Below the pieces are notes generated by a model that saw only the letters and a program-made list of their open reading frames with translations, searched no databases and was not told the DNA's origin. This document shows, piece by piece, positions 1 to 11,572 of a stretch of DNA of 33,431 nt (positions are counted from its first letter, which is position 1; every line of letters begins with the position of its first letter). Origin of the DNA: an uncultured Prevotella sp. (GTDB lineage Bacteria > Bacteroidota > Bacteroidia > Bacteroidales > Bacteroidaceae); assembly GCA_947167845.1 (NCBI GenBank), contig CAMVJQ010000027.1:1-33431 (forward strand), given 5' to 3'. The position numbers and the translations under genes were made by a program.

Positions 1-51
1 AGCATCGGTCTCCAAAACCGAGGGTCGTGGGTTCGAGTCCTCCTTCCCGTG
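1..51 (+). tRNA. tRNA-Trp (CCA), 3' part only
   Basis: The window opens inside a tRNA. Bases 5–21 form the anticodon arm (TCGGT/ACCGA stem, seven-base loop CTCCAAA), giving anticodon CCA at 12–14, hence tryptophan. A T-loop TTCGAGT and the 3' acceptor strand follow, with G at the discriminator position as expected for tRNA-Trp. No CCA is encoded. The T stem as I fold it contains one mismatch (T opposite C). The acceptor 5' strand and most of the D arm lie left of the window. A tRNA-Trp just before secE is the usual Bacteroidales arrangement. Confidence 0.9.
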
Positions 52-70
52 CTAGAAAGTAAAAATAGGT

Positions 71-262
71 ATGTTTAAGAAGTTTATTGATTATTGCAAG
101 GCTTGTTATGATGAACTTGCACATAAGACAACTTGGCCGACACGCAAGGAACTGACTCACAGTGCAGCGGTAGTACTGACCGCTTCGCTGGTTATTGCTG
201 TTGTCGTGTGGATAATGGATTTTGTTTTCCGTTCATTAATGGGTTTTGTCTATCCAGGATAA
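71..262 (+). CDS. secE: Preprotein translocase subunit SecE
   Basis: SecE clamps the SecY channel of the general secretion translocon in the inner membrane. The 63-residue protein has the short single-helix form typical of most bacteria. It has an amphipathic N-terminal region carrying the conserved W-P-T-R motif near residue 22, then one hydrophobic helix at about residues 32–55 (AAVVLTASLVIAVVVWIMDF). It starts 20 bases after the tRNA and is followed 12 bases later by nusG, the standard secE–nusG pair. The leader is A-rich without a clear Shine-Dalgarno sequence. Confidence 0.95.
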   Translation: MFKKFIDYCKACYDELAHKTTWPTRKELTHSAAVVLTASLVIAVVVWIMDFVFRSLMGFVYPG

Positions 263-274
263 TACGAAGATAAG

Positions 275-820
275 ATGGCTCAGACTGGAATGAAATGGTA
301 CGTACTGCGTGCTGTTAGCGGAAAAGAGGCAAAGGTGAAGGAGTATCTGGAGGCTTTGCTGAAGAAGGATGAGATGCTTGCTGCAAATGTGAGCCAGGTT
401 TTGCTGCCCACTGAGAAGTATGCTCAACTCCGTAACGGTAAGCGTGTCGTCAAGGAGAAACTTTTTCTCCCTGGTTATGTGCTTGTAGAGGCAAATCTTC
501 AGGGCGAGATTGCCCATACTCTGCGTTTCATCCCCAATGTGCTGGGCTTCCTTGGCGGAATGGATAACCCGTCGCCCGTACGTCAGTCAGATATCAACCG
601 CATTCTCGGCAAGGCTGAGGAGACGGACATTAAGAATGAGGAGGCAATCATCCCCTATAATGTCGATGATGCTGTGAAGGTGACTGACGGCCCGTTCAAT
701 GGCTTTAGTGGAGTCATTGAGGAAGTAAATACCGAGAAGCGCAAGTTGAAGGTTATGGTGAAGATTTTCGGTCGTAAGACACCGCTTGAACTCGGTTTCA
801 ATCAAGTTGAAAAAGAATAG
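275..820 (+). CDS. nusG: Transcription termination/antitermination factor NusG
   Basis: NusG binds the RpoC clamp helices through its N-terminal NGN domain and suppresses pausing; its C-terminal KOW domain contacts Rho or ribosomal protein S10. The 181-residue protein shows the NGN opening MKWYVLRAVSGKEAKVKEYL and, from about residue 125, a KOW motif (VTDGPFNGFSGVIEEVN). Length matches the core family with no inserted domain. The alternative start at Met6 (MKWYV) cannot be excluded. It is cotranscribed with secE, and a hairpin overlapping its stop codon separates it from rplK. Confidence 0.96.
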   Translation: MAQTGMKWYVLRAVSGKEAKVKEYLEALLKKDEMLAANVSQVLLPTEKYAQLRNGKRVVKEKLFLPGYVLVEANLQGEIAHTLRFIPNVLGFLGGMDNPSPVRQSDINRILGKAEETDIKNEEAIIPYNVDDAVKVTDGPFNGFSGVIEEVNTEKRKLKVMVKIFGRKTPLELGFNQVEKE

Positions 821-843
821 GGCGTAATTGTTACGGTACGCCC
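820..843 (+). promoter_or_regulatory. Leader hairpin between nusG and rplK
   Basis: GGGCGTA (820–826) pairs perfectly with TACGCCC (837–843), leaving a 10-base loop. No T-run follows, so it does not look like an intrinsic terminator. In many bacteria L1 represses rplK-rplA by binding the mRNA ahead of rplK (established knowledge), so this 95-base spacer is a reasonable place for such a site. I could not identify an actual L1-binding consensus. Confidence 0.4.
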
Positions 844-915
844 GTTCGTATATACGGTCACTGGAGGCTTCCACTCCTTGGCTTATATAGTAAATCAAAT
901 AATTAACAAACAGAA

Positions 916-1356
916 ATGGCTAAAGAAGTTGCTGGATTAATCAAATTACAGATTAAAGGTGGCGCTGCGAATCCCTCTCCTCCCGTAGGACCTGCTCTTG
1001 GTTCTAAGGGAATTAATATTATGGGATTCTGCAAAGAGTTCAACGCCAGAACCCAGGATAAGGCAGGTAAGATCATTCCTGTCGTTATCACTTACTACAC
1101 TGACAAGTCATTCTCTTTCGAACTTAAGACTCCTCCCGCAGCCGTTCAACTGAAAGAGGCAGCCAAGTTGAAGAGTGGTTCCGCAGAACCTAACCGTAAG
1201 AAAGTGGCCAAGGTCACATGGGATCAGGTTCGCGCAATCGCCGAGGATAAGTTGAAAGACTTGAATTGCTTTACTGTAGAGTCTGCTATGAAGCAGGTGG
1301 CTGGTACAGCGCGTAGTATGGGTATCACTGTAGAAGGGGAGTTCCCTGGTAAATAA
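916..1356 (+). CDS. rplK: 50S ribosomal protein L11
   Basis: L11 forms the base of the ribosomal stalk and binds the GTPase-associated region of 23S rRNA. The 146-residue protein has the N-terminal domain signature [20 protein letters not shown], the proline-rich thiostrepton-site surface, and the C-terminal RNA-binding domain ending in [12 protein letters not shown]. Full family length. It is followed after 21 bases by rplA, the conserved L11–L1 pair. The leader before the ATG (AATTAACAAACAGAA) is A-rich, as usual in Bacteroidetes. Confidence 0.97.
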   Translation: MAKEVAGLIKLQIKGGAANPSPPVGPALGSKGINIMGFCKEFNARTQDKAGKIIPVVITYYTDKSFSFELKTPPAAVQLKEAAKLKSGSAEPNRKKVAKVTWDQVRAIAEDKLKDLNCFTVESAMKQVAGTARSMGITVEGEFPGK

Positions 1357-1377
1357 TTTATAACTTCAATTAAGACA

Positions 1378-2070
1378 ATGAGTAAACTGACAAAAAATCA
1401 AAAGTTGGTCGCTGATAAGGTTGAAGCAGGGAAAGCATACTCTTTGAAAGAAGCCGCTGCATTGGTGAAGGAGATTACCACCACTAAGTTTGAGGCTTCA
1501 GTCGATATCGATGTACGCTTGGGTGTTGATCCACGTAAGGCTAATCAGATGGTTCGTGGCGTTGTATCGCTGCCGAACGGAACTGGTAAGGTGACGCGTG
1601 TGCTCGCTCTCTGTACTCCTGATCAGGAGGCTGCCGCTAAGGAAGCAGGTGCCGACTACGTTGGTCTTGATGAGTATATCGAGAAGATCAAGGGTGGTTG
1701 GACTGATGTTGATGTTATCATCACGATGCCCTCTTGCATGGGTAAACTCGGCCCTCTCGGCCGTGTGCTCGGTCCCCGTGGCCTGATGCCTAACCCCAAG
1801 AGCGGTACAGTGACTATGGATGTAGCAAAGGCTGTGAAGGAAGTGAAGCAGGGTAAGATCGACTTTAAGGTTGACAAGGCCGGTATCGTGCATACGTCAA
1901 TTGGTAAGGTGACCTTCAATGCTGATCAGATTTTCGAGAATGCGAAAGAGTTTATCTCGACCATTATCAAGTTGAAGCCTGCCGCTGCTAAGGGCACATA
2001 TATTAAGAGTATCTTCCTCTCAAGCACTATGAGCGCTGGTATCAAGGTAGATCCTAAATCAGTTGAATAA
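1378..2070 (+). CDS. rplA: 50S ribosomal protein L1
   Basis: L1 forms the mobile stalk beside the ribosomal E site and commonly represses its own operon by binding mRNA. The 230-residue protein has the expected length and core motifs: [20 protein letters not shown] near residue 40, and the signature [20 protein letters not shown] at about 121–140. It lies between rplK and rplJ with a 20-base gap to rplJ, so there is little room for an L10-type leader there. Confidence 0.97.
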   Translation: MSKLTKNQKLVADKVEAGKAYSLKEAAALVKEITTTKFEASVDIDVRLGVDPRKANQMVRGVVSLPNGTGKVTRVLALCTPDQEAAAKEAGADYVGLDEYIEKIKGGWTDVDVIITMPSCMGKLGPLGRVLGPRGLMPNPKSGTVTMDVAKAVKEVKQGKIDFKVDKAGIVHTSIGKVTFNADQIFENAKEFISTIIKLKPAAAKGTYIKSIFLSSTMSAGIKVDPKSVE

Positions 2071-2090
2071 CTCGTTAAAAGATTAGACAA

Positions 2091-2612
2091 ATGAAAAAGG
2101 AAGTAAAAGATACTATCATCGTAGAACTCGGAGAGAAACTGAAGGCTTATCCTCATTTCTATCTTGTAGACCTTACCGGACTGAATGCCGGTCAGACAAA
2201 CGAACTTCGTGAGAAGTGCTTCAAGAGCGAAATCAAGTTGCTGATGGTGAAGAACAAACTTCTCCATAAGGCTTTTGAGGCTTCAGAGATTGACTTCTCT
2301 CCCCTGTATGAGTGCTTGAAGGGCAACACGGCTGTGATGTTTACACAGACAGCCAATGTGCCGGCCAAACTTATCAAGGAGTATAAGACCAAGAAGGCTG
2401 AGGTGCCTGCACTGAAGGGTGCATACGCTGAGGAAAGCATCTTCGTCGGTGCTGACAAACTGGATGAGTTGGTAGCAATCAAGAGCAAGAACGAACTGAT
2501 CGCCGACGTCGTGGCTCTGCTTCAGTCTCCGATCAAGAATGTTGTTTCTGGCTTGAATGCCGGTGGCAAGATTCACGGCCTGCTTGACGCAATCGCTGAG
2601 CGTAACAAATAA
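2091..2612 (+). CDS. rplJ: 50S ribosomal protein L10
   Basis: L10 anchors L7/L12 dimers to the ribosome through its C-terminal helix and contacts L11. The 173-residue product begins MKKEVKDTIIVELGEKLKAY and contains the family pattern LTGLNAGQTNELREKCF, with KLLMVKNKLLHKAFE near residue 48. The C-terminal helix, around AGGKIHGLLDAIAE, is the expected L7/L12-docking region. It is followed 46 bases later by rplL. Confidence 0.96.
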   Translation: MKKEVKDTIIVELGEKLKAYPHFYLVDLTGLNAGQTNELREKCFKSEIKLLMVKNKLLHKAFEASEIDFSPLYECLKGNTAVMFTQTANVPAKLIKEYKTKKAEVPALKGAYAEESIFVGADKLDELVAIKSKNELIADVVALLQSPIKNVVSGLNAGGKIHGLLDAIAERNK

Positions 2613-2658
2613 GCGAAGAAGTAACATTAACATTAAAAACAATTAAAATTTAAATAAA

Positions 2659-3039
2659 ATGGCAGATATTAAAGCTATTGCAGAAGAGTTGGTAAACCTT
2701 ACTGTGAAAGAAGTAAACGAGTTGGCAACAGTCCTGAAGGACGAGTATGGAATTGAGCCTGCTGCTGCAGCCGTTGCTGTAGCTGCTGGTCCTGCAGCAG
2801 GTGGCGCTGAGGCCGCTGTTGAAGAGAAGACTTCATTTGACGTGGTTCTGAAGTCTGCAGGTGCTGCAAAACTCCAGGTCGTAAAGGCCGTTAAGGAGGC
2901 TTGTGGTCTTGGTCTGAAGGAAGCAAAGGATCTTGTTGACGGTGCTCCCGCTACCGTTAAGGAGGGTCTGAGCAAGGAAGAGGCTGAGAACCTGAAGAAG
3001 ACTATCGAGGCTGCTGGTGCCGAGGTTGAGCTGAAATAA
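2659..3039 (+). CDS. rplL: 50S ribosomal protein L7/L12
   Basis: This is the multicopy stalk protein that recruits translational GTPases. The 126-residue protein has an N-terminal dimerisation domain (about 1–35), an Ala/Gly-rich flexible hinge (about 36–55, [15 protein letters not shown]) and the conserved C-terminal domain with [20 protein letters not shown] and a final AGAEVELK. Length matches the family. An AT-rich leader precedes the ATG, and a strong hairpin separates it from rpoB. Confidence 0.97.
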   Translation: MADIKAIAEELVNLTVKEVNELATVLKDEYGIEPAAAAVAVAAGPAAGGAEAAVEEKTSFDVVLKSAGAAKLQVVKAVKEACGLGLKEAKDLVDGAPATVKEGLSKEEAENLKKTIEAAGAEVELK

Positions 3040-3060
3040 TTAGCACAACATACTGATTGT

Positions 3061-3093
3061 GGTTGGGGACTCTCCAGTCGAGGGTTCCCGACC
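3061..3093 (+). terminator. rplL–rpoB intergenic hairpin (attenuator or processing site)
   Basis: Bases 3061–3074 (GGTTGGGGACTCTC) pair along all 14 positions, with three G·U wobbles, with 3080–3093 (GAGGGTTCCCGACC). The loop is five bases. A T-rich stretch (ATTTTCTTGTCTT) follows. It sits where E. coli has its partial rplL–rpoB attenuator and RNase III site. By analogy it could lower rpoBC expression relative to ribosomal protein genes; this is inference. Confidence 0.7.
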
Positions 3094-3165
3094 ATTTTCT
3101 TGTCTTATAATCCAGACAATCCGGAAACAACCGAATCTCCTGGATCATCAACAACAAAAGAAAAT

Positions 3166-6100
3166 ATGGCTTCAAAAAAGATTGATAACAGAGTAAACTT
3201 TGGCAGCGTCAAGAATCCGATGCCCTTTCCGGATTTCCTTGATGTGCAATTAAAGTCGTTTAAGGACTTCCTGCAGTTGGATACTCCGCCTGAGGAACGC
3301 AAGAACGACGGGTTGTATAAGGTGTTCGCAGAGAACTTCCCCATCACCGACACGCGTAATAATTTCGTCCTTGAGTTCCTGGATTACTATATTGACCCGC
3401 CTCGCTACACGATTGACGAGTGTCTTGAGCGTGGCCTGACTTATAGCGTACCTTTAAAGGCTAAGTTGAAACTGTATTGCACGGATCCGGACCACGAGGA
3501 TTTCGGCACTGTGATTCAGGATGTGTTCCTGGGGCCGATTCCCTATATGACTGCCAATGGAACATTCGTCATCAATGGCGCCGAGCGCGTGGTTGTCTCG
3601 CAGTTGCACCGTTCACCGGGCGTGTTCTTCGGACAGAACACCCATGCCAACGGCACGCTACTCTATTCGGCACGTATCATCCCGTTCAAGGGCTCTTGGA
3701 TTGAGTTCGCCACCGACATTAATAATGTAATGTACGCGTACATCGACCGTAAGAAGAAGTTGCCTGTGACAACGCTTTTGCGCGCTATCGGTTTTGAGGC
3801 CGATAAGGATATTCTCCAGATATTCGACTTGGCCGAGGAGGTGAAGGTCAACAAGAAAGCCCTGAAGGCAGTGGTCGGCAGCAAACTGGCCGCTCGTGTA
3901 CTGAAGAGTTGGAACGAAGACTTTGTCGATGAGGATACGGGTGAAGTCGTTTCCATTGAGCGCAATGAGGTCATCATGGAGCGTGAGACGGAGATTACGG
4001 AAGATAATATGCAGGACATCTTGGAGAGTGGTGCCCAGACCATCCTGGTACATAAGGATGAGGCAGTCGCTCAGGATTACTCCATCATCTTCAATACACT
4101 GGCCAAGGATCCGAGTAACTCTGAGAAGGAGGCCGTGCTCTATATCTACCGCCAGTTGCGCAATGCCGACCCTGCTGATGATGCCAGTGCCCGTGAAGTC
4201 ATTCAGAATCTTTTCTTCTCTGACAAGCGCTATGACTTGGGCGACGTAGGCCGCTACCGTATCAATAAGAAACTCGGTCTGAACACGGATATGAATGTGC
4301 GTGTGCTGACCAAGGAGGATATCATCGAGATTATCAAATATCTCATTCAGTTGATCAACTCGAAGGCTGCCGTCGACGATATCGACCACTTGTCGAACCG
4401 CCGTGTTCGCACAGTTGGTGAGCAATTGTCGAACCAGTTCTCTATCGGACTTGCTCGCATGAGCCGCACTATCCGAGAGCGAATGAACGTCCGTGACAAT
4501 GAGGTGTTCACGCCGACAGACCTGATCAATGCCAAGACTATTTCAAGCGTCATCAACTCATTCTTCGGCACCAACCCGCTGTCACAGTTCATGGACCAAA
4601 CCAACCCGTTGGCTGAGGTGACCCACAAGCGTCGTCTCTCTGCCCTTGGTCCTGGCGGTCTGTCTCGTGAGCGTGCCGGATTTGAGGTGCGTGACGTGCA
4701 CTATACACATTATGGACGTCTTTGCCCGATTGAGAGCCCTGAAGGCCCGAACATCGGCTTGATCTCGTCACTCTGTGTCTATGCAAAGATTAATGAACTT
4801 GGCTTCATCCAGACACCTTACCGTAAGGTGGAGAATGGTGTGGCCAATCTGAATAATGACGAGATTGTCTATCTGACCGCAGAGGAGGAGGAGGATCACA
4901 TCATCGGTCAGGGTAACGCACCCCTGAATGATGACGGAACCTTCATCCGTAAAGTGGTGAAGTGCCGTCAGGATGCCGACTTCCCAGTCGTGCCACCATC
5001 CGATGTTGACCTGATGGACGTCTCTCCGCAGCAGATTGCTTCTATCGCTGCATCTTTGATCCCGTTCCTTGAGCATGACGATGCTCACCGTGCGCTGATG
5101 GGATCGAACATGATGCGTCAGGCTGTGCCCTTGCTTCACAACGAGGCTCCTATCGTGGGTACAGGTATTGAGAAGCAGGTATGCGAAAACTCCCGTACGA
5201 TGGTGACGGCTGAGGGCGATGGTGTTGTGGAGTATGTTGATGCCACTACAATCCGTATCCTCTATGATCGTACTGACGATGAGGAATTTGTCAGTTTCGA
5301 GCCGGCTCTGAAGGAGTATCGTATTCCGAAGTTCCGCCGTACGAACCAGAACATGACCATCGACCTGCGTCCTATCTGTAGTAAGGGTCAGCGCGTGAAG
5401 AGGGGTGACATCCTGACAGAGGGCTATGCAACGGAGAACGGCGAGTTGGCACTGGGCCGTAATCTGCTTGTGGCCTATATGCCTTGGAAGGGCTACAACT
5501 ATGAGGACGCCATCGTGCTCAATGAGCGTATCGTCCGTGAGGATGTCTTGACCTCAGTCCATGTGGATGAGTATTCACTGGATGTGCGAGAGACGAAGCG
5601 TGGTGTCGAGGAGTTCACGGCCGACATCCCCAATGTCAGTGAAGAGGCTACCAAGGACCTCGATGACAATGGTGTGATTCGCGTGGGAGCCCGTGTGGAG
5701 CCAGGCGATATCATGATAGGTAAGATCTCGCCGAAGGGAGAGAGCGATCCCTCGCCAGAAGAGAAGTTGCTGCGTGCCATCTTCGGTGATAAGGCCGGTG
5801 ACGTGAAGGACTCTTCACTGAAGGCCAACCCGTCGCTGACAGGTGTCGTCATCGACAAAAAACTGTTCGCCCGTGCCATCAAGGACCGCAAGTCGAAGCA
5901 GCAGGACAAGATCACGCTGGCTAAGATTGACGAAGAGTATGAGGCAAAGGTGGACGACTTGAGAGACATCCTTATCGACAAGTTGGTGGAACTGACCAAG
6001 GGCAAGACTTCACAGGGCGTGAAGGATTACACCGGGGCTGAGATTATCACCAAGGGCAGCAAGTTTACCGTGACAGCCCTGAAGAACCTGGAGTATGGTG

Positions 6101-6978
6101 ACATCCAAATCAGCAACTGGACCAACGATGAGCATAAGAATGAGTTGATAGCCAAGTTGATCATCAACTTCATGAAGAAATATAAACTGCTCGACGCCGA
6201 GATGAAGCGTAAGAAGTTTGCTATCACCATCGGCGACGAACTGCCTTCCGGCATCCTGCAGATGGCAAAGGTCTACGTGGCCAAGAAGCGTAAGATCGGT
6301 GTGGGTGACAAACTCGCCGGACGTCATGGTAACAAGGGTATCGTGTCGAAAGTGGTGCGCCAGGAGGATATGCCGTTCCTCGAGGACGGCCGTCCCGTTG
6401 ACTTGGTATTGAACCCGCTGGGTGTGCCTTCACGTATGAACCTCGGTCAGATATTCGAGGCCATCCTCGGTGCTGCCGGTAAGCGCCTTGGCGTGAAGTT
6501 CGCTACGCCTATCTTCGATGGCGCAAAACTTGACGACCTTGCTGAATGGACTGACAAGGCGGGTCTACCACGTCTCTGCTCTACATACCTCTATGACGGT
6601 GAGACTGGCGAACGTTTCGACCAGCCCGCAACGGTCGGTATCACCTACTTCCTCAAACTCGGTCACATGGTTGAGGACAAGATGCACGCCCGTTCGATTG
6701 GCCCGTACAGCCTGATTACGCAGCAGCCGCTCGGTGGTAAGGCTCAGTTCGGTGGCCAGCGATTCGGAGAGATGGAAGTCTGGGCACTGGAGGCCTTTGG
6801 CGCCAGCCATGTGCTGCAGGAGATTCTGACCATTAAGTCGGATGATACCGTAGGCCGTTCTAAGGCTTATGAGGCCATCGTCAAGGGTGAGCCTATGCCG
6901 ACACCAGGCATTCCTGAGTCTCTCAATGTGCTGCTGCACGAACTCCGTGGTCTCGGTCTGAGTATCACCATGGACTAA
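3166..6978 (+). CDS. rpoB: DNA-directed RNA polymerase subunit beta
   Basis: Catalytic beta subunit of RNA polymerase, 1270 residues with the chosen start. ATG 3166 gives [18 protein letters not shown], which resembles the N-terminus I recall for Bacteroides RpoB. An in-frame TTG at 3100 would add 22 low-complexity residues and would start only six bases after the intergenic hairpin. The rifampicin-pocket segment ([19 protein letters not shown] then [16 protein letters not shown]) carries Asp, His and Ser at the positions equivalent to E. coli 516, 526 and 531, so no classical rifampicin-resistance substitution is seen there. The C-terminal [20 protein letters not shown] block is intact. The gene is followed 43 bases later by rpoC. 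Confidence 0.97.
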   Translation: MASKKIDNRVNFGSVKNPMPFPDFLDVQLKSFKDFLQLDTPPEERKNDGLYKVFAENFPITDTRNNFVLEFLDYYIDPPRYTIDECLERGLTYSVPLKAKLKLYCTDPDHEDFGTVIQDVFLGPIPYMTANGTFVINGAERVVVSQLHRSPGVFFGQNTHANGTLLYSARIIPFKGSWIEFATDINNVMYAYIDRKKKLPVTTLLRAIGFEADKDILQIFDLAEEVKVNKKALKAVVGSKLAARVLKSWNEDFVDEDTGEVVSIERNEVIMERETEITEDNMQDILESGAQTILVHKDEAVAQDYSIIFNTLAKDPSNSEKEAVLYIYRQLRNADPADDASAREVIQNLFFSDKRYDLGDVGRYRINKKLGLNTDMNVRVLTKEDIIEIIKYLIQLINSKAAVDDIDHLSNRRVRTVGEQLSNQFSIGLARMSRTIRERMNVRDNEVFTPTDLINAKTISSVINSFFGTNPLSQFMDQTNPLAEVTHKRRLSALGPGGLSRERAGFEVRDVHYTHYGRLCPIESPEGPNIGLISSLCVYAKINELGFIQTPYRKVENGVANLNNDEIVYLTAEEEEDHIIGQGNAPLNDDGTFIRKVVKCRQDADFPVVPPSDVDLMDVSPQQIASIAASLIPFLEHDDAHRALMGSNMMRQAVPLLHNEAPIVGTGIEKQVCENSRTMVTAEGDGVVEYVDATTIRILYDRTDDEEFVSFEPALKEYRIPKFRRTNQNMTIDLRPICSKGQRVKRGDILTEGYATENGELALGRNLLVAYMPWKGYNYEDAIVLNERIVREDVLTSVHVDEYSLDVRETKRGVEEFTADIPNVSEEATKDLDDNGVIRVGARVEPGDIMIGKISPKGESDPSPEEKLLRAIFGDKAGDVKDSSLKANPSLTGVVIDKKLFARAIKDRKSKQQDKITLAKIDEEYEAKVDDLRDILIDKLVELTKGKTSQGVKDYTGAEIITKGSKFTVTALKNLEYGDIQISNWTNDEHKNELIAKLIINFMKKYKLLDAEMKRKKFAITIGDELPSGILQMAKVYVAKKRKIGVGDKLAGRHGNKGIVSKVVRQEDMPFLEDGRPVDLVLNPLGVPSRMNLGQIFEAILGAAGKRLGVKFATPIFDGAKLDDLAEWTDKAGLPRLCSTYLYDGETGERFDQPATVGITYFLKLGHMVEDKMHARSIGPYSLITQQPLGGKAQFGGQRFGEMEVWALEAFGASHVLQEILTIKSDDTVGRSKAYEAIVKGEPMPTPGIPESLNVLLHELRGLGLSITMD

Positions 6979-7021
6979 GAGAAAGGTATAAAGGTAAAAA
7001 AGTAAAAAGGTAAATTGAAAT

Positions 7022-10000
7022 ATGGCTTTCAAGAAAGATACAAAGACAAAGAGTAATTTCACCAAAATTACCATCGGGCTCGCTTCACCTGAAGAGATCC
7101 TGGAGAACTCATTCGGAGAGGTGACCAAGCCGGAGACCATCAACTACCGTACCTACAAGCCAGAGCGCGACGGTCTGTTCTGCGAGCGCATCTTCGGTCC
7201 GACCAAGGACTATGAGTGTGCCTGTGGCAAGTACAAGCGTATCCGTTACAAGGGTATCGTCTGCGACCGTTGTGGTGTGGAGGTGACGGAGAAGAAGGTG
7301 CGTCGTGAGCGTGCCGGACATATCGAGTTGGTAGTGCCAGTGGCCCATATCTGGTATTTCCGTAGTCTGCCCAATAAGATTGGCTATCTGCTCGGTCTGC
7401 CCACCAAGAAACTTGATGCAGTCATCTATTATGAGCGTTACGTCGTCATTCAGCCGGGTGCGATGGCTGGCAAGAAGGATTCTGAAGGCAATGATGTCAT
7501 CGGTTCCAATATGTACGACCTGCTTTCAGAAGATGAATACAATGATATTCTGGACAACCAGATCTCGCCCGACAATGACTATCTGGAGGACAGCGATCCC
7601 AATAAGTTCATCGCCAAGATGGGTGCTGAGGCCGTCTACGAGTTGTTGACCCGTCTCGACCTTGACTCTCTGTCGTATGAACTGCGCGACCGTGCCAACA
7701 GCGACTCTTCGATGCAGCGTAAGAACGAGGCCCTGAAGCGTCTGCAGGTGGTGGAGGCCTTCCGCAGCAGTGTTGAGAAAGGCATCAACCGCCCCGAATG
7801 GATGATTATGAAAATCATCCCTGTCACACCGCCGGAACTCCGTCCGCTCGTTCCGCTGGACGGTGGCCGATTCGCTACGTCCGACCTGAACGACCTCTAT
7901 CGTCGAGTTATCATCCGTAACAACCGCTTGAAGAGACTGATGGAGATTAAGGCGCCTGAAGTGATTCTGCGTAACGAGAAGCGTATGCTGCAGGAGGCTG
8001 TCGACTCTCTCTTCGACAACAGCCGTAAGTCGTCGGCTGTGAAGAGCGACTCCAACCGCCCGTTGAAGTCACTGTCTGACTCACTGAAAGGTAAACAGGG
8101 CCGTTTCCGTCAGAACCTGCTCGGTAAGCGTGTTGACTATTCAGCCCGTTCGGTAATCGTCGTCGGCCCAGAGTTGAAGATGGGTGAGTGTGGCCTGCCT
8201 AAGTTGATGGCTGCCGAACTCTATAAACCGTTTATCATCCGTAAACTCATCGAGCGCGGTATCGTGAAGACGGTGAAGTCGGCCAAGAAGATTGTCGACC
8301 GTCGTGAGCCTGTCATCTGGGATATCCTGGAGAATGTCATGAAGGGTCACCCCGTGCTGCTCAACCGTGCACCGACACTGCACCGTCTGGGTATCCAGGC
8401 CTTCCAGCCGAAACTCATTGAGGGTAAGGCTATCCAGTTGCACCCGCTGGCATGTACGGCATTCAATGCCGACTTCGATGGTGACCAGATGGCTGTCCAC
8501 CTCCCGCTTTCGAACGAGGCCATCCTCGAGGCCCAGTTGCTGATGCTCCAGAGCCATAACATCCTGAATCCAGCCAATGGTGCTCCTATCACCGTGCCTT
8601 CACAGGATATGGTGCTCGGCCTCTACTATATTTCAAAGATTCGCCCGGGTGCCAAGGGTGAGGGCCTGACATTCTACGGTCCTGAGGAGGCAATCATTGC
8701 CCACAATGAGGGCAAGTGCGATCTGCACGCCCAGGTGAAGGTCTATGTCGATGATATCGTTGATGGTAAGAAGGTGCGCCACATGGTGGAGACTTCTGTC
8801 GGTCGTGTCATCGTGAATGGCATCGTACCGCCGCAGGTGGGTTATGTGAATACCGTCATCTCTAAGAAGTCACTGCGCGATATCATCGCTGCCGTCATCA
8901 AGAACGTCGGCTTCGCTGAGGCTTGTGAGTTCCTCGACGGTATCAAGAACCTGGGTTACCGCATGGCATACGAGGCAGGTTTGTCTTTCAACCTCGATGA
9001 TATCATCATCCCGAAGGAGAAGGCAGAACTGATCGAGAAGGGTAATGCTGAGGTGCAGCAGATCACCGACAACTATAACATGGGATTCATCACCGACAAC
9101 GAGCGTTACAATCAGGTCATTGATACCTGGACGCACGTTAATAATGATATAGGTAATATCCTGCTGAAGCAGATGACTGAGGCCGACCAGGGCTTCAACG
9201 CCGTGTTCATGATGCTCGACTCCGGAGCCCGTGGTAGTAAGGACCAGATCAAGCAACTCTCTGGTATCCGTGGTCTGATGGCCAAGCCTCAGAAGGCTGG
9301 TGCCGAGGGACACCAGATCATTGAGAACCCGATTCTGTCGAACTTCAAGGAGGGTATGTCCGTGCTGGAGTACTTCATTTCTACTCACGGTGCCCGTAAG
9401 GGCCTGGCTGACACGGCTATGAAGACCGCCGACGCTGGTTACCTGACTCGTCGACTCGTGGACGTGTCTCACGACGTGATTATCAATGAGGAGGACTGCG
9501 GTACGCTGCGTGGACTCGTCTGCACAGCCCTGAAGAATGGTGATGAGGTCATCTCCAGTCTCTCTGAGCGTATTCTGGGTCGTGTGTCTGTTCACGATGT
9601 GGTGAATCCGAAGACTGGCGACATCATCGTGCCTGCTGGTGAGGAGATTACCGAGCCGCTGGCTGAGGCCATCGAGAAGGCTGACATCGAGAGCGTGGAG
9701 ATTCGCTCAGTGCTCACCTGTGAGTCGAAGAAGGGCGTTTGTATGAAGTGCTACGGTCGTAACCTCGCTACTCGTCGCATGGTACAGAAGGGTGAGGCTG
9801 TAGGTGTGATTGCCGCCCAGGCTATCGGTGAGCCGGGTACACAGTTGACGCTCCGTACGTTCCACGCCGGTGGTGTGGCTGCCAATGCCGCTGCTAATGC
9901 GAGCATCGTATGTAAGTACGACGCTGCCAAGATTGAGATGGAAGAGGTGCGTACCGTTCCGTTCGACGAGGATGGACGCGAATGCGAGATGGTGGTCAGC

Positions 10001-11353
10001 CGTCTGGGTGAACTCCGTTTCGTTGACCCGAATACGAAGATTGTGCTTTCTACTGTGAACGTGCCCTATGGTTCTTCACTCTATTTCCTGAATGGTGACG
10101 AGGTGAAGAAGGGCGACAAGATTGCCCAATGGGACCCGTTCAATGCTGTGATCGTGACAGAGTATGCAGGTACACTGAAGTTCAATGATGTCATCGAAGG
10201 TGTCACTTTCCGTGCCGAGACCGATGAAACGACAGGCCTGACAGAGAAGATTGTCACTGAATCGAAGGATAAGTCGAAGGTGCCTACTTGTGATGTCATA
10301 GGGGCCGATGGAGAAGTTATCGGAACTTATAACTTCCCCGTGGGTGGCCACGTTGTAGTCGAGGACGGTCAGACCGTCAAGACAGGTGAGACGCTCGTCA
10401 AGATTCCGCGTGCAGCCGCCAAGGGTGGTGACATCACCGGTGGTCTGCCCCGTGTCACTGAGTTGTTCGAGGCTCGTAACCCGTCCAACCCCGCTGTCGT
10501 ATCAGAAATCGATGGTGAGGTGACTATGGGTAAGGTGAAGCGCGGTAACCGTGAGATTATCGTGACCTCTAAGACTGGCGAGCAGCGCAAGTACCTCGTA
10601 TCACTGTCCAAGCAGATTCTGGTGCAGGAGCACGACGCTGTCCGTGCCGGTACGCCACTCTCCGACGGTGTGATTACACCTGCCGACATCCTGGCCATCA
10701 AGGGCCCCACCGCCGTTCAGGAGTATATCGTGAATGAGGTGCAGGATGTGTATCGCCTGCAGGGTGTGAAGATCAACGATAAGCACTTTGAGATTATCGT
10801 GCGCCAGATGATGCGTAAGGTTCAGATCAATGAGCCGGGCGACACCGCCTTCCTCGAGCAGGAGATTGTCGACAAACTCGACTTCGCTGAGGAGAACGAC
10901 CGCATCTGGGGTAAGAAGGTGGTTATCGATGCCGGTGACTCTGAGAACCTGCAGAAGGGTCAGATCGTGACGGCCCGCAAGTTGCGCGACGAGAACTCTG
11001 TGCTGAAGCGTCGTGACCTCCGTCTCGTTCAGGTGCGTGATGCCGTGCCCGCAACGTCTACTCAGATTCTGCAGGGTATCACCCGTGCTGCACTGCAGAC
11101 TAAGTCGTTCATGTCTGCCGCTTCCTTCCAGGAGACTACGAAGGTGCTCAACGAGGCTGCCATCCGCGGTAAGGTTGACCATTTGGAGGGTATGAAGGAG
11201 AACGTCATCTGCGGTCACCTGATTCCTGCAGGTACCGGTCTCCGTGAGTTCGAGAAGATTATCGTCGGCTCGAAGGAGGAGTATGAGCGCATGCAGGCTA
11301 ACCGCAAGAACGTGCTCGATTTCGCAGATGAGGTGGTGCTCGAAGAGAAGTAG
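7022..11353 (+). CDS. rpoC: DNA-directed RNA polymerase subunit beta'
   Basis: Catalytic beta' subunit, 1443 residues. Visible landmarks are the N-terminal zinc site (CACGKYKR…CDRCGVEVT, about residues 66–87), the active-site Mg-binding loop [12 protein letters not shown], and the second zinc cluster ([15 protein letters not shown]) running into the [16 protein letters not shown] segment. The A/G-rich leader (AAAGGTAAAAAAGTAAAAAGGTAAA) is A-rich and similar to the one before fusA. It ends with TAG 32 bases before a strong terminator, which closes the rif-type operon. Confidence 0.97.
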   Translation: MAFKKDTKTKSNFTKITIGLASPEEILENSFGEVTKPETINYRTYKPERDGLFCERIFGPTKDYECACGKYKRIRYKGIVCDRCGVEVTEKKVRRERAGHIELVVPVAHIWYFRSLPNKIGYLLGLPTKKLDAVIYYERYVVIQPGAMAGKKDSEGNDVIGSNMYDLLSEDEYNDILDNQISPDNDYLEDSDPNKFIAKMGAEAVYELLTRLDLDSLSYELRDRANSDSSMQRKNEALKRLQVVEAFRSSVEKGINRPEWMIMKIIPVTPPELRPLVPLDGGRFATSDLNDLYRRVIIRNNRLKRLMEIKAPEVILRNEKRMLQEAVDSLFDNSRKSSAVKSDSNRPLKSLSDSLKGKQGRFRQNLLGKRVDYSARSVIVVGPELKMGECGLPKLMAAELYKPFIIRKLIERGIVKTVKSAKKIVDRREPVIWDILENVMKGHPVLLNRAPTLHRLGIQAFQPKLIEGKAIQLHPLACTAFNADFDGDQMAVHLPLSNEAILEAQLLMLQSHNILNPANGAPITVPSQDMVLGLYYISKIRPGAKGEGLTFYGPEEAIIAHNEGKCDLHAQVKVYVDDIVDGKKVRHMVETSVGRVIVNGIVPPQVGYVNTVISKKSLRDIIAAVIKNVGFAEACEFLDGIKNLGYRMAYEAGLSFNLDDIIIPKEKAELIEKGNAEVQQITDNYNMGFITDNERYNQVIDTWTHVNNDIGNILLKQMTEADQGFNAVFMMLDSGARGSKDQIKQLSGIRGLMAKPQKAGAEGHQIIENPILSNFKEGMSVLEYFISTHGARKGLADTAMKTADAGYLTRRLVDVSHDVIINEEDCGTLRGLVCTALKNGDEVISSLSERILGRVSVHDVVNPKTGDIIVPAGEEITEPLAEAIEKADIESVEIRSVLTCESKKGVCMKCYGRNLATRRMVQKGEAVGVIAAQAIGEPGTQLTLRTFHAGGVAANAAANASIVCKYDAAKIEMEEVRTVPFDEDGRECEMVVSRLGELRFVDPNTKIVLSTVNVPYGSSLYFLNGDEVKKGDKIAQWDPFNAVIVTEYAGTLKFNDVIEGVTFRAETDETTGLTEKIVTESKDKSKVPTCDVIGADGEVIGTYNFPVGGHVVVEDGQTVKTGETLVKIPRAAAKGGDITGGLPRVTELFEARNPSNPAVVSEIDGEVTMGKVKRGNREIIVTSKTGEQRKYLVSLSKQILVQEHDAVRAGTPLSDGVITPADILAIKGPTAVQEYIVNEVQDVYRLQGVKINDKHFEIIVRQMMRKVQINEPGDTAFLEQEIVDKLDFAEENDRIWGKKVVIDAGDSENLQKGQIVTARKLRDENSVLKRRDLRLVQVRDAVPATSTQILQGITRAALQTKSFMSAASFQETTKVLNEAAIRGKVDHLEGMKENVICGHLIPAGTGLREFEKIIVGSKEEYERMQANRKNVLDFADEVVLEEK

Positions 11354-11384
11354 GATTTCCATTCTATACCGAGATAATGTGAGT

Positions 11385-11412
11385 AGGGGCGTTGCAATCA
11401 TGCAATGCCCCT
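11385..11412 (+). terminator. Terminator after rpoC
   Basis: AGGGGCGTTGCA (11385–11396) and TGCAATGCCCCT (11401–11412) form a 12-bp stem with one G·U wobble and the tetraloop ATCA. It is followed by CTTTGGTT, a weak T tract. It separates rpoC from the next promoter. Confidence 0.75.
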
Positions 11413-11493
11413 CTTTGGTTACTTCTGAGTAGTCGCCCGTTCTCTAAAAAGTTGTTAAAGTTCTGTTTCTCGTGCAGTCTTTTTGCTGTTTCT

Positions 11494-11526
11494 TTTATCT
11501 ATTATAGAAAAACATTCTTATATTTG
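11494..11526 (+). promoter_or_regulatory. Promoter of the lipoprotein–serpin–protease–sigma cluster
   Basis: TATATTTG at 11519–11526 matches the Bacteroidetes –7 element TAnnTTTG. TTTA at 11494–11497 lies 21 bases upstream as a –33-like element. Transcription would begin near 11532, so the ATG at 11537 would leave almost no leader. That favours translation from ATG 11573. Confidence 0.55.
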
Positions 11527-11572
11527 CAGATAGAAAATGTTTGTCATAAACAATTTAGGCAAAAGATTAATT

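Noticed and set aside
3100..3165. Upstream TTG start for rpoB
   Set aside because: It begins six bases after the hairpin, uses a rare start codon and adds a low-complexity stretch not expected in the family.
3658..4425. 255-codon open frame antisense to rpoB
   Set aside because: It lies wholly inside rpoB on the opposite strand, has no promoter or recognisable domain, and is typical of long antisense frames in codon-biased conserved genes.
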